Both the position numbers and the translations under genes were made by a program. From Flavobacterium sp. ACN6 (lineage in GTDB: Bacteria > Bacteroidota > Bacteroidia > Flavobacteriales > Flavobacteriaceae): a stretch of DNA of 64,000 nt. The notes under the pieces were generated by a model. The model saw nothing but the letters and a program-made list of their open reading frames with translations. It did not search any database and had not been told where the DNA came from. Shown here piece after piece: positions 35,337-44,558 of the stretch. The stretch's first letter is position 1; each line of letters opens with the position of its first letter. The stretch covers positions 1 through 64,000 of the forward strand of contig NZ_MRCQ01000019.1 of NCBI RefSeq assembly GCF_002304005.1. The letters are read 5' to 3'.

Positions 35337-35891
35337 CTACATTTTTGGAAGCAGTACTGTATCCACTACATGTATGACACCATTAGATTGATTTACATCT
35401 GAAATTGTAACTTTAGCTTTATTGCCACTTTCGTCACTAATGTACAAATCTTTTCCATCCATCCAGGCAGTTAGAGTTCCGCCGCTAACTGTTTTTAAAG
35501 AAGCTTTTCCTTTACCAGCTTTTATTGCTTTTGCAATATCAGAACTATTCATTTTACCGGCCACTACATGATATGTCAATATAGTTTGTAATGATTTAAT
35601 ATTCTCAGGTTTCAATAATGTTTCAACAGTTCCAGCCGGCAATTTACTAAATGCTTCATTTGTTGGTGCAAAAACAGTAAATGGCCCTTTACCTTGTAAA
35701 GTTTCAACTAATCCTGCTGCTTTTACTGCTGCTACCAAGGTGGTATGATCCTTTGAGTTTACCGCATTTTCTATAATATTTTTATTAGGATACATAGCTG
35801 CTCCACCAACCATTACTGTTTTTTGTGCAAATGATGTCAATCCAAATCCTAATGCCAGGATTGCTGCTGCTAAAAATTTTCTAGTTTTCAT
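35337..35891 (-). CDS. Exported fasciclin (FAS1) domain protein
   Basis: A 184-residue secreted protein. The signal peptide (1-22, GLTSFAQ) is followed by one FAS1 domain. It shows the H1 motif GPFTVFAPTNEAFSKLP, the YHVV segment (ILTYHVVAGKM) and the H2-like end NGVIHVVDTVLLP. FAS1 domains mediate adhesion or bind hydrophobic ligands. It is probably periplasmic or surface-exposed. Monocistronic on the minus strand. Confidence 0.92.
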   Translation of the reverse strand: MKTRKFLAAAILALGFGLTSFAQKTVMVGGAAMYPNKNIIENAVNSKDHTTLVAAVKAAGLVETLQGKGPFTVFAPTNEAFSKLPAGTVETLLKPENIKSLQTILTYHVVAGKMNSSDIAKAIKAGKGKASLKTVSGGTLTAWMDGKDLYISDESGNKAKVTISDVNQSNGVIHVVDTVLLPKM

Positions 35892-36038
35892 AATTACTTT
35901 TTTTAAGTTATAAAGTCATTTACGCTTTAATATTCTTTTTGGTTTTAAAAGAGGTAAAAAATAAATTAAAATGAATACAAGAGGCGAATTGATATATTGA
36001 TAATGAAAGCTCCAATATTCCCTATTGTTATTTTAGCA

Positions 36039-37052
36039 TTATTCAGCCCACTCATTAATCCAGTTGCTAACAGTCTGGCACCACTTCTGGTCGTCATTCA
36101 AACAGGGAATAGCCAGGAAATTTTCCCCTCCATTTTTCTCAAAATCTTCTTTGGCGCGCATGGCGATTTCTTCGAGCGTTTCTAAACAATCCGAAACGAA
36201 GGCAGGTGTTACAACAGCCAGATTTTTAATTCCTTTTGCCGGCATTTTGTCAATTTCAATATCAGTATAAGGCTCTAACCATTTATCTCCCGCCAAACGC
36301 GATTGAAATGTCAGACTGTATTTGTCTTCTGAAAGACCTAATAATTTTACGACTTGTCTTGTTGTTTCGTAACATTGGTGACGATAACAAAAATCATGCG
36401 CTGGCGAAGGCGTGTTGCAACAAGATCCGTCAATTTTACAATGCGATTTAGTCACATCGGTTTTGCGAATATGACGTTCTGGAATTCCGTGGTAAGAAAA
36501 CAATAAATGATCGTAATCAAAACCATTTAAATGTTTCTGAATGGAATCGGCTAAGTTTTTGATGTAATCCGGTTTATTGTAAAATGCCGGAACATCTGTA
36601 AATTTCATGTGAGGGAATTTCTTCTTGCGAATTTCTTCGGCCTTTACTAAAATAGTTAAAGTTGAAGCCATTGCATATTGCGGATACAAAGGAAAAAGCA
36701 TTACGTCTGTAACTCCTTTATCACTTAATTCCTGAAGTCCTTTTTCTATTGTCATGCTTCCGTAACGCATCGCTAAAGAAACTGGAACATTTACAAGAGG
36801 CTGAACCTTTTTCTGCATTCTTTCAGACAATACTACCAAAGGAGAACCTTCATCCCACCAAATTTTTGCGTAAGCGTGCGCTGATTCTTCTGGTCTTTTT
36901 CTTAAAATAATACCGCGAACCAATAATGCTCTCAATAAATACGGAACGTCGATCACGTATTTATCCATTAAAAATTCATCTAAATAAGGTTTTACATCTT
37001 TTGGAGTTGGACTTTCTGGAGACCCAAGATTTACTAATAATACGCCTTTCAT
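36039..37052 (-). CDS. hemH: Ferrochelatase
   Basis: Inserts Fe2+ into protoporphyrin IX, the last step of heme b synthesis. The start 37052 (MKGVLLVNLGSPESP) is the canonical N-terminus; an upstream in-frame ATG at 37112 is unlikely. The 337 residues include the catalytic His in SYHGIPERH, the FQSRLAGDKWLEPYT block and a C-terminal PAFVSDCLETLEEI. It lies 77 bases downstream of an AraC regulator on the same strand. hemA, usually close in this family, is 5 kb away across unrelated genes. Confidence 0.96.
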   Translation of the reverse strand: MKGVLLVNLGSPESPTPKDVKPYLDEFLMDKYVIDVPYLLRALLVRGIILRKRPEESAHAYAKIWWDEGSPLVVLSERMQKKVQPLVNVPVSLAMRYGSMTIEKGLQELSDKGVTDVMLFPLYPQYAMASTLTILVKAEEIRKKKFPHMKFTDVPAFYNKPDYIKNLADSIQKHLNGFDYDHLLFSYHGIPERHIRKTDVTKSHCKIDGSCCNTPSPAHDFCYRHQCYETTRQVVKLLGLSEDKYSLTFQSRLAGDKWLEPYTDIEIDKMPAKGIKNLAVVTPAFVSDCLETLEEIAMRAKEDFEKNGGENFLAIPCLNDDQKWCQTVSNWINEWAE

Positions 37053-37129
37053 TATCGTTTTTGTTTTAATTTTCCTCAAACTCAGTACTTGTTGCTTCTT
37101 AAAATTAATCAATATATTTTATTTATGCC

Positions 37130-38020
37130 CTAATCTATAAAAGCGATACTGTTCTTATGATTGGTATTAATGGACATCAGATATCTTTTTGGGGTTGTGG
37201 AAAATTTTTTCTTGAATCCAGCAATAAAGTGGCTTCCGGTGCTGTATCCTATTTTCAGCCCGACTTCATTTACATTGTAAGAACCGCTGTCCAATAGTTT
37301 TAAGGCGAAATCCATTTTGTAGTCAAACAGAAAACCGTATACCGTATCACCATAAATTTGTTTGAAGCCTATTTTTAATTTTTTCATATTCAGTCCAATT
37401 TCATCTGCCAGCTGCTGCAATCCTGGCGGTTCGGCCATATTAGCGATAAGTATTTCTCTGGCTTTTTTGATTTTCAGCACGTTATCTTCATCAATCAAAA
37501 ATGGACATTGCACTGCGTTTGGATCTTCCATTTTATTGAAATACAAACTCAATAATTCATATCCTTTTCCTTTATAATAAAGGTTCTTTAGGGAAGGATG
37601 AAGGCTGTAATGAAACAGCTGGCTCAAAACAACAGCCATAGAAGGACAAATGGTCCCTTCGGCATAATACTTTTTTTTCTTCTTATCGGGGCTTAAAATA
37701 GAAATATAATCTGCCTGAACGGAAAATAACGAGTGAAATTTATTAATCGAAACAATAACAGAAATCACCCATGAATTTGGAGAAAGTTCTAACTTAAGCA
37801 ATGACTGATGCTGCAGATTGCACAAAATCAGGGATTTTTCCTCTTTCAATTCTAAAGCACAATGATCATGATTGGACAAAAACAATGCATTGCCTTTTAG
37901 TCCGAAATGAAACTGTAACAGGCCAGCACTAATTTCGTGCTGTGCAAAAAAAGATTCTGAACTGTCGTTCTGGAAACGAATAAGGGTAAGACCGTCCTCA
38001 ATTTTTATTTCTTCCTGCAT
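37130..38020 (-). CDS. AraC-family regulator next to hemH
   Basis: A 296-residue regulator. The long N-terminal sensing region (1-190) is Bacteroidota-specific. The C-terminal HTH pair covers about 195-290 (LQQLADEIGLNMKKLKIGFKQIYGDTVYGFLFDYKM and NVNEVGLKIGYSTGSHFIAGFKKKFSTTPKRYL). A related AraC gene is commonly found between hemH and hemA in Flavobacteriaceae, so control of heme synthesis is likely. Effector unknown. Confidence 0.88.
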   Translation of the reverse strand: MQEEIKIEDGLTLIRFQNDSSESFFAQHEISAGLLQFHFGLKGNALFLSNHDHCALELKEEKSLILCNLQHQSLLKLELSPNSWVISVIVSINKFHSLFSVQADYISILSPDKKKKKYYAEGTICPSMAVVLSQLFHYSLHPSLKNLYYKGKGYELLSLYFNKMEDPNAVQCPFLIDEDNVLKIKKAREILIANMAEPPGLQQLADEIGLNMKKLKIGFKQIYGDTVYGFLFDYKMDFALKLLDSGSYNVNEVGLKIGYSTGSHFIAGFKKKFSTTPKRYLMSINTNHKNSIAFID

Positions 38021-38068
38021 TTTTTTTATATAAAAAATTATTGACTTTTCAAGATAGTTTTTAGGCGG

Positions 38069-38620
38069 TTATTGCCTATTGGACCCTAAGACTGCGGCAA
38101 CCTGGATATTTATTTTATTGGAAAGCTTACTTTTAACCAAATTTGGAATTTCAATATTAAAATCACTAGCATTTACACTAAAATTACATGAAATGCTAAC
38201 CCCTGATGATGATCTGCTTATCCTTGCAGCAGTATTTATATCCCTGGATTTTCCGTGAAGTTCTAATGTACCTTTAATGATAAAATCTTTCGGATTTACT
38301 GTTAGGCTTTGAAGATCAAAACCTTCTATTTTTCCTTTAAATACTGCTTTTGGATATTGGTCACTTTCGATGTAATTTTCATTAAAGTGTTCTTCCATTA
38401 AAGCAACCTTAAACTGGAAACCTTTCATCAGGGCCAAACTTGCAATCTCTCCTGTTGCTGGATTCAAAACAAAAGTAACATTCTTGTTTACTGCTTTAAC
38501 TTCTTCAAAAGAAGGAACGGAAGCTTCAAAAGTAACTTTTGCTGATTTACTGACCATTTTTTCTTGTGATACGCCAATGGCGCAAACACACAGCATTGCA
38601 ATAAGTATTGTTTTTTTCAT
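38069..38620 (-). CDS. YceI-family exported protein (copy 1)
   Basis: A 183-residue periplasmic lipocalin-like protein: signal peptide 1-18, then a beta-barrel with the family pattern SKSAKVTFEASVPSFEEVKAVN and IIKGTLELHGKSRDI. YceI proteins bind polyisoprenoid or amphipathic molecules. It is 46 bases downstream of a close paralogue, evidently a tandem duplication, and belongs to a three-gene minus-strand operon with a cytochrome c lipoprotein. Confidence 0.9.
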   Translation of the reverse strand: MKKTILIAMLCVCAIGVSQEKMVSKSAKVTFEASVPSFEEVKAVNKNVTFVLNPATGEIASLALMKGFQFKVALMEEHFNENYIESDQYPKAVFKGKIEGFDLQSLTVNPKDFIIKGTLELHGKSRDINTAARISRSSSGVSISCNFSVNASDFNIEIPNLVKSKLSNKINIQVAAVLGSNRQ

Positions 38621-38666
38621 TATTTCGCCTTTATTTTTTTATAAAATCATCCTGTTTTGCGCAGTC

Positions 38667-39206
38667 TTATTTTAAAACTGCAATAATTTGAATTTTGACT
38701 TTATTATCCAGTTTATATTTAATAAGCGCTGGAATTGGAATGTTGAAATCACTTGCATTTACTTCAAAATCAGATATAAGGGTGACTCTGGAACCCGATC
38801 TTGTAATTTTTGCATCGACACTTATATCCTTGGATTTCCCATGTAATTCTAATTTTCCTTTTATGATATAATCTTTATAATCTTCAGTTAGATTTTTAAT
38901 GTCGAATCCTTCTATTTGCCCTCTAAAAATAGCTTTTGGATATTTATCGGTTTCCATGTAATTTTCATTAAAATGTTCTTCCATCAATGCCATTTCAAAC
39001 TGGAATCCTTTCATTAAAGCCAGACTTGCTACTTCTCCAGTTGCGGGATTCAAAACAAAAGTTATATTGCTGTTAGTTCCTGCAACCGGCTGAAAAGAAG
39101 GTACTGAAGCTTCCAGAGTTATTGTTGCAGATTTAGTTACTATTTTTTCCTGTGAAAAAACAATAAAAGAAGCCAATAGCATTGGCATTATTATGATTTT
39201 CTTCAT
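38667..39206 (-). CDS. YceI-family exported protein (copy 2)
   Basis: A 179-residue paralogue of the preceding protein, alike along its length (ITLEASVPSFQPV, NPATGEVASLALMKGFQFEMALMEEHFNENYMETDKYPKAIF). The start 39206 gives a proper signal peptide; an in-frame ATG at 39251 would run into the upstream gene. It probably binds a lipid or quinone-like ligand in the periplasm. The cytochrome c lipoprotein gene ends 14 bases upstream, suggesting a shared electron-transfer role. Confidence 0.9.
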   Translation of the reverse strand: MKKIIIMPMLLASFIVFSQEKIVTKSATITLEASVPSFQPVAGTNSNITFVLNPATGEVASLALMKGFQFEMALMEEHFNENYMETDKYPKAIFRGQIEGFDIKNLTEDYKDYIIKGKLELHGKSKDISVDAKITRSGSRVTLISDFEVNASDFNIPIPALIKYKLDNKVKIQIIAVLK

Positions 39207-39220
39207 GTTGCTGTTATAGA

Positions 39221-39589
39221 TTATTTTTCTAATAATCCATCCTGATTCCATTTTTTTATAATGTCGATAGTAGCTTGAGGCAATCTTGGTCCACCTTGCG
39301 GCATTAAGGAACTATCTCCATTTTCTAAAGAAATTCGTGTCAGCAGTCCACGGTTTAAAACTGCATTTTTCACCTGTTCATAAGTAACTAAAGACATTGG
39401 CGCGCCATTTTTAGGAACTGCCGCATGGCATACAACACAGTTATTATCAATAATAGATTTTACATTTTGGTTGTATGTTGCCAAACCATTAATTGGTGTA
39501 GAGTCAATTAAAGTACTTGGATCATCGTTGGCACAACTTACAAAAATTGATGCTAATGATGAAATGGCGAAAAGGGTTTTTAAATTCAT
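39221..39589 (-). CDS. Small cytochrome c-like lipoprotein
   Basis: A 122-residue lipoprotein (Cys19 in FVSC) with one heme c motif, C51-V-V-C54-H55, and a later Met (SLMPQGG) suited as sixth ligand. It resembles the short cytochrome domain found with YceI and DUF5777 proteins in Bacteroidota. It is the first gene of the minus-strand operon leading into two YceI genes. It probably carries electrons in the periplasm. Confidence 0.87.
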   Translation of the reverse strand: MNLKTLFAISSLASIFVSCANDDPSTLIDSTPINGLATYNQNVKSIIDNNCVVCHAAVPKNGAPMSLVTYEQVKNAVLNRGLLTRISLENGDSSLMPQGGPRLPQATIDIIKKWNQDGLLEK

Positions 39590-39760
39590 AAGATTGGTTT
39601 TTAGTTATAAATAAATGCATGATTTTTTTAAGGATCATCAGGCATTTCAAAATCATATACGTTGAAAAGAATAATACAGATTTGGCAAGAGGCATATTTA
39701 ATGTTTTAAATCCAATAGGTATTTTTTAACGTAGATAATTTGAAATACTAAAAACCAGTT

Positions 39761-40150
39761 ATGAGAAAAAAAATACTAATTACAATTTTCCTTTTTATAA
39801 TAATCGGAATTTCAGCGTACCTCTACATCTACAAAGGGCATAGAAATATAGAATCAGAAACTGCCGATTATGCTGTAACGGTCAGCGGACTGGAGAGAGA
39901 GTTTACTTCAAACGACTCTCTGGCTTACATCAAATATCAGGACAAAACAATTGAACTATCTGCAAGGGTAACTAGTATCGATAAAGCCGGCAATGGAATT
40001 GTTATGGGCGAAAAAGTATTTGTGACATTCAAAGGCCGTTTGCCGCAAAATATTATATCCGGGAAAAACCTAAAAATTAAAGGGCGTTTTTTAGGATATG
40101 ACGAACTGCTCCAGGAATTTAAAATAGACCAATCTTCAGTTGTACACTAA
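39761..40150 (+). CDS. Membrane-anchored OB-fold (tRNA_anti-like) protein
   Basis: 129 residues. The N-terminal helix (4-25) anchors a small beta domain with the OB-fold pattern IELSARVTSIDKAGNGIVMGEKVFVTFKG and LKIKGRFLGYDELLQEFKID. Bacteroidota have many such proteins next to YceI and DUF5777 genes. The role is unknown; nucleic-acid binding is unlikely given the periplasmic location. It is divergent from the YceI operon, with DUF5777 27 bases downstream. Confidence 0.72.
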   Translation: MRKKILITIFLFIIIGISAYLYIYKGHRNIESETADYAVTVSGLEREFTSNDSLAYIKYQDKTIELSARVTSIDKAGNGIVMGEKVFVTFKGRLPQNIISGKNLKIKGRFLGYDELLQEFKIDQSSVVH

Positions 40151-40177
40151 TCCAAATAACAATTTAAAACTAACCAC

Positions 40178-41017
40178 ATGAAAAACTTTATTCTATTATT
40201 TTTTTTATTTCCGCTTTTAACCTTTTCCCAAACCGATTTATTGTCTGGAGTAGAAACTCCTTCTGCAAAAGAAAAAGTGACATCTGCATTCAAAGCCTTA
40301 AAAATCGTTAATCTCGAATCTACAAAATTGGCCGCAAAAGGCGATTTGTATTTTGTTGTTGCACACCGATTCGGCTCTATTAAAGATGGTTTTGAAGGTT
40401 TTTATGGACTCGATAATGCCAATACGCAGATTAAATTTATTTACGGTGTAACAAATGGACTTAATGTAAGTGCAGCCAGAAGTGAATTTGCTTATGACTT
40501 TGCAACAAAATATATGCTGTTTGCTCAAATAAAAGACGGTTTGCCTGTTACTATCGCCGGGTTCAATAGTTTGTCTATTAATAACACATTAAAAGAAAGT
40601 CTGTATCCGAAACTTCAATTTAAAGACAGGCTTACTTATGTTGCGCAGCTGCTGATTTCCAGAAAATTTTCTGAAAAGCTCTCTTTAGAAATTGTGCCGT
40701 CATTCTTTCATCAAAATTTTGTTGAAGACGTAGACCAAAGCAATTCCCAATATGCGATAGGATTTGGAGGGAGGTATAAATTCGCTAAGCGCTGGTCTTT
40801 AAATATGGATTATGCGGCGCATTTAAACAGGGCGTCAAATTCTCTCTATAAAAATCCGCTGTCTATTGGTTTTGATCTGGAAACCGGCGGTCATGTTTTC
40901 CAGATGCATTTTACCAGTTCACAGGCAATTGATGAGGCTGGGTATCTGGGAAGAACCACTGGCGACTGGACAAAAGGAGATATATTTTTTGGATTTAATC
41001 TTGCCAGGGTTTTCTAG
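40178..41017 (+). CDS. DUF5777 outer-membrane beta-barrel protein
   Basis: A 279-residue exported protein (signal peptide 1-18, TFSQ). Alternating polar/nonpolar strands and a terminal aromatic (LARVF) fit an outer-membrane barrel. It shows the conserved FVVAHRFGSIKDGFEGFYGLD near 65-85. It co-occurs with YceI and cytochrome lipoproteins here as in related genomes, so a role in the same periplasmic redox or lipid system is likely. Biochemistry unknown. Confidence 0.8.
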   Translation: MKNFILLFFLFPLLTFSQTDLLSGVETPSAKEKVTSAFKALKIVNLESTKLAAKGDLYFVVAHRFGSIKDGFEGFYGLDNANTQIKFIYGVTNGLNVSAARSEFAYDFATKYMLFAQIKDGLPVTIAGFNSLSINNTLKESLYPKLQFKDRLTYVAQLLISRKFSEKLSLEIVPSFFHQNFVEDVDQSNSQYAIGFGGRYKFAKRWSLNMDYAAHLNRASNSLYKNPLSIGFDLETGGHVFQMHFTSSQAIDEAGYLGRTTGDWTKGDIFFGFNLARVF

Positions 41018-41145
41018 TATCTGCTTTATAATTAAATTATTAGGTAATTTCTGTATTTAAAATGATTCTAAATTGATCGATTTATTGCTATTTCTAAAAC
41101 CGCATTGATCAAGTACACGTAGATAATTTTAAAACCATAAAAATT

Positions 41146-41580
41146 ATGAAAACTAATAAAATAATCAAAAAAGGACTTTTAATTCTGAGCGGCATATTTG
41201 TACTGTTTGCCGCGATTTTGCTTTTTCACATTATAACGGCCAAACCGCCCGTTTATGACACCCCGAATCTTCAGGTAAGCAGAATAGATTTTAAATCAGA
41301 CATCGATTCTCTGCAGGCCAGAAAAATCTGTGCCGACCTGAGAAGCATAAAAGGCCTGACATCAGACTCTATCATCGTTAAAAGAAATGTTGTGGTGTAC
41401 TTCCACAATAATAAAATTACAAACTCTGAGAAAGTTTTCAACGAGCTGATGGCTAAAGGTCGTTACGATGCGCAGCGTTATATACTGCCGGCCAATTTAG
41501 CAGACAAAGAAGTATGCCCAATGAATCAAAATAGTTTGAGCTATAGAGTGTCTCAAAAAATAAATCGTTTTTTTAATTAA
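41146..41580 (+). CDS. Membrane-anchored HMA-like domain lacking CxxC
   Basis: A 144-residue protein, not firmly recognised. One N-terminal helix (8-31) is followed by residues 46-115. This stretch reads like a heavy-metal-associated ferredoxin-like fold: DSLQARKICADLRSIKGLTSD, then a VVVYFHNNKIT strand and a KVFNELMAKGRYDAQ helix. The metal-binding CxxC is absent; a single Cys62 and a C-terminal Cys124 remain. It precedes a globin-like lipoprotein by 20 bases, so the two are co-transcribed. Confidence 0.55.
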   Translation: MKTNKIIKKGLLILSGIFVLFAAILLFHIITAKPPVYDTPNLQVSRIDFKSDIDSLQARKICADLRSIKGLTSDSIIVKRNVVVYFHNNKITNSEKVFNELMAKGRYDAQRYILPANLADKEVCPMNQNSLSYRVSQKINRFFN

Positions 41581-41600
41581 CCCTTTAATACTTTAAATTT

Positions 41601-42191
41601 ATGAAAGTTTATTCAAAACTTACACTTAGTGTACTAATTGCTGCATCGGCAGCTATGATTTCCTGCAGCAGTAATGACGACGAAACCCCAGCACCTGTTA
41701 AGGCTTCTATCTACGAGCGTTTAGGCGGAACTAAAATGGTTTCTGATCCTGATAATTCCGGCCAGATGATCGAGCAGGGACGTTTGAGTTTCCGCAAAGT
41801 GGTAAATTCAACTATCGGATTGATTGTTGCTGATATCCAATCGAACGCGTCAGGTAATCTGCAGGCACATTTTGCCCCTTTATTAGCAGAAACTGGAACT
41901 ACCCAGTCTACCAATATTGCTAAATTATCAGATAACCTTACTGATTTCTTTTCGTTTAATACGGGAGGAACAAATGCTGTAAATACATATTCTGGTTTGA
42001 GTATGTCAGCTGCGCATGATCCTGCAAAAAATCCTCGTATGGGAACAAAATCAAGCAGTGCAGATTATACAAAATTTGAAGGATATGTTGGAGCTGCGGC
42101 CAATGCGAATGGCGTTGCTTCAAATACAGAACTTTATACTGATATTGTTGCTGTTTTAGAATCATTGAGAACTCCTATAGTTCAAAAATAA
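41601..42191 (+). CDS. Globin-like (group 1 truncated hemoglobin) lipoprotein
   Basis: A 196-residue lipoprotein (Cys22 after AAMI-S). After the linker, SIYERLGGTKMV matches the A-helix start of truncated hemoglobins. The body is helical with a candidate proximal His139 in MSAAHDPAKN, followed by a helical C-terminus. An envelope-located globin would bind O2, NO or heme. It sits next to YceI, cytochrome and heme synthesis genes, and a terminator follows. The fold assignment is from pattern, not alignment. Confidence 0.6.
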   Translation: MKVYSKLTLSVLIAASAAMISCSSNDDETPAPVKASIYERLGGTKMVSDPDNSGQMIEQGRLSFRKVVNSTIGLIVADIQSNASGNLQAHFAPLLAETGTTQSTNIAKLSDNLTDFFSFNTGGTNAVNTYSGLSMSAAHDPAKNPRMGTKSSSADYTKFEGYVGAAANANGVASNTELYTDIVAVLESLRTPIVQK

Positions 42192-42201
42192 ATTTTTTCT
42201 C

Positions 42202-42230
42202 AAAACGCTGCCTGAAAAAGGCAGCGTTTT
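42202..42230 (+). terminator. Terminator after the globin-like gene
   Basis: AAAACGCTGCC (42202-42212) pairs with GGCAGCGTTTT (42220-42230), loop TGAAAAA. Confidence 0.85.
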
Positions 42231-42414
42231 ATATTTCAATACTATTTGAAGTATATAAATATTTTTCAAAACCTGTCAGCTTTATAATACCTGTAAATTA
42301 TATAAAACCGCAGTTTAGGTCCATTTATTCCATAGTGATGTAAAAAGCACTTCCGGCGCTGTTATATAAATTCTGCAGGCAATAATTTTTGAACCTTTTA
42401 AGGAAAACATAAAT

Positions 42415-43719
42415 ATGGAAAATTTTACTATGTCCAGATCCTCCACTTTTTATGCATTGGGGTTAAGCTACAAGAAAGCAGATGCAGTTATCAGAGGAAA
42501 ATTTAGTCTAGATGCTAAAGCACAATCTGATTTATTATTACAAGCTAAAGCAGAAGGTATAGAATCTTTGATTGTTACTTCTACTTGTAATAGAACTGAA
42601 ATTTATGGTTTTGCCCATCATCCTTATGAACTCATCAAATTGCTTTGCGAGAACAGCAATGGCTCTGTAGAAGAATTTCAGCAGGCTGCTTATATATATA
42701 AGAATGAAGAAGCTGTCAGCCACATGTTCCGGGTAGGAACAGGTTTAGACAGTCAGATTCTGGGTGATTTTGAAATCATCAGCCAGATTAAAACCGCCTT
42801 TAGCAATAGTAAACGGGAAGGTTTGGTCAATACATTTCTGGACCGGCTGGTAAATACTGTTATTCAAGCGAGCAAAAAAGTTAAAACGGAGACGAAAATT
42901 TCTTCCGGTGCAACTTCAGTTTCTTTTGCATCAGTGCAGTATATTATCCGAAATGTGGCCGATATTGGAAACAAAAATATTTTGTTATTCGGAACGGGGA
43001 AAATAGGAAGAAATACGTGCGAAAACTTAGTAAAACATACTAAAAACAGCCATATTGCCCTTATAAACAGAACAAAAAACAAAGCCGAATTATTGGCCGG
43101 CAAGCTGAATGTTATTGTAAAAGATTATGCTGATTTAAAACAGGAACTGCAGCAGGCTGATGTGCTGGTTGTAGCTACAGGAGCACAAAATCCCACTATT
43201 GACAAAACATCGCTTGCTTTACAGAAACCCTTATTGATTCTGGATTTATCCATCCCGCGCAATGTAGATGCCAATGTAGAAGAAATCCCCGGTGTAACTT
43301 TAATACATCTGGATAATTTATCTCAAATTACGGATGATACGCTGGAGAAAAGAAAACAGCATATTCCTGCTGCGGAAGCCATTATTGATGATCTGAAATT
43401 AGAACTGAATACCTGGGTGAACGGCCGAAAATGTGCTCCGACTATTCATGCCTTAAAATCCAAGCTAAATGATATTGTATCAGCAGAATTTGCTTTTCAA
43501 AAAAAGAAAACAACCCATTTTGATGATGCACAGATGGATTTAATCAGTTCAAGAATTATTCAAAAATTAACAAACCATTTTGCCAGCCATTTAAAAAATG
43601 AAAACACTTCAGTGGATCAAAGCATTGAATTCATTGAAAAAGTATTTCAGATAGGACAGCTTGCACCGAATAAGGCTTCTTCACCAATAGAAGAAAAATA
43701 CAAAATCAATCTGTCATAA
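42415..43719 (+). CDS. hemA: Glutamyl-tRNA reductase
   Basis: The first committed step of C5-pathway heme synthesis: reduces Glu-tRNA to glutamate-1-semialdehyde using NADPH. The 434 residues include the nucleophile Cys58 in TSTCNRTEIYG, the GTGLDSQILGDFEI segment, the Rossmann FGTGKIGR and a C-terminal dimerisation helix. In Flavobacteriaceae hemA is normally followed by hemC; here no hem gene follows and the next 840 bases are empty. It may be an additional copy or a rearranged locus. Confidence 0.95.
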   Translation: MENFTMSRSSTFYALGLSYKKADAVIRGKFSLDAKAQSDLLLQAKAEGIESLIVTSTCNRTEIYGFAHHPYELIKLLCENSNGSVEEFQQAAYIYKNEEAVSHMFRVGTGLDSQILGDFEIISQIKTAFSNSKREGLVNTFLDRLVNTVIQASKKVKTETKISSGATSVSFASVQYIIRNVADIGNKNILLFGTGKIGRNTCENLVKHTKNSHIALINRTKNKAELLAGKLNVIVKDYADLKQELQQADVLVVATGAQNPTIDKTSLALQKPLLILDLSIPRNVDANVEEIPGVTLIHLDNLSQITDDTLEKRKQHIPAAEAIIDDLKLELNTWVNGRKCAPTIHALKSKLNDIVSAEFAFQKKKTTHFDDAQMDLISSRIIQKLTNHFASHLKNENTSVDQSIEFIEKVFQIGQLAPNKASSPIEEKYKINLS

Positions 43720-44500
43720 ATGCTTAATCAGCTTCAGTTTCAAACTTACAGCAAAGTTCTGAAGCAAGTTACAAAAATAGAACCCGTCAGCTGCGCTGCA
43801 CGCTGCGACGGGCTTGTCCATAAACATAATCTTCCAAAAAATGTTTACTTAATTCTGCATGGGAGTAATCAATTCCTCATTTGGTAAAGTTAGACTAATT
43901 AATTTGGTGGTAATTACATGATTATTAATTAATTTTATAATTAGCTTTTTTACTATAAATTGCCTCACGTCATTGATCCATGTTATAAAAAAGGCAGGCC
44001 GGCTTACCAAACGCTTGAGGAGTAAACTAATTTTCTGCCTCAGCTGAGCAATAATTGATAATCAGAGAGTGAGAGTGGAAAATTCAATAAATGATAAATA
44101 GTTAACGATTTAATGGGTTTTCATTATTTCAATTACTAGAAATTTTAAAAAAGGGAGTATGGGGGCTATTCCATTTTTGGCTTTCGAATTCTGTTAACTT
44201 TTAACGTACTTTATCTAATTTTTCAAGTTGAAAGATTACTATTTGAAATTGCTGGTCAAAAATGGTTTATAAACATCGTCGGCGCTAAACGCTAAAAATG
44301 TTAAACTTAAACTTTTTAATCAAAATAAAGTATCAGTCGAAAATATCTAATTATTGAAAGCAGGCTTTAAAATTCTACTTAGGCTGCAAAAAAATAAACT
44401 ATTAGAAACTATTCAAATCAAAATTTGACGATGATTTTAGATTTTTTACAATGGCTAAGGGGTTTGGGTAAAGTTCCGCCAGAGTGCAGTATTGAATCCC
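43720..44500. other. Gap without recognised genes
   Basis: About 780 bases after hemA. A GC-rich patch near 43781-43812 (CCCGTCAG...CTGCGACGGG) can fold as a hairpin and may terminate hemA. The rest is AT-rich with no convincing gene, RNA or repeat. Confidence 0.5.
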
Positions 44501-44538
44501 AAAAAGCGCATATTGAATAGTATCAATATGCGCTTTTT
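44501..44538. terminator. Bidirectional terminator
   Basis: A 16-bp perfect stem (44501-44516 with 44523-44538), ending in T-tracts on both strands. It lies 20 bases beyond the stop of the minus-strand anti-sigma gene. Confidence 0.88.
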
Positions 44539-44558
44539 AGTTAGGACTTTTTATGGAA

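Noticed and set aside
43720..44500. Possible tRNA or riboswitch in the gap after hemA
   Set aside because: No cloverleaf, TTCGANNC arm or known riboswitch core could be found.
44431..44520. 29-codon ORF before the bidirectional terminator
   Set aside because: Too short, and its end overlaps the terminator stem; no supporting context.
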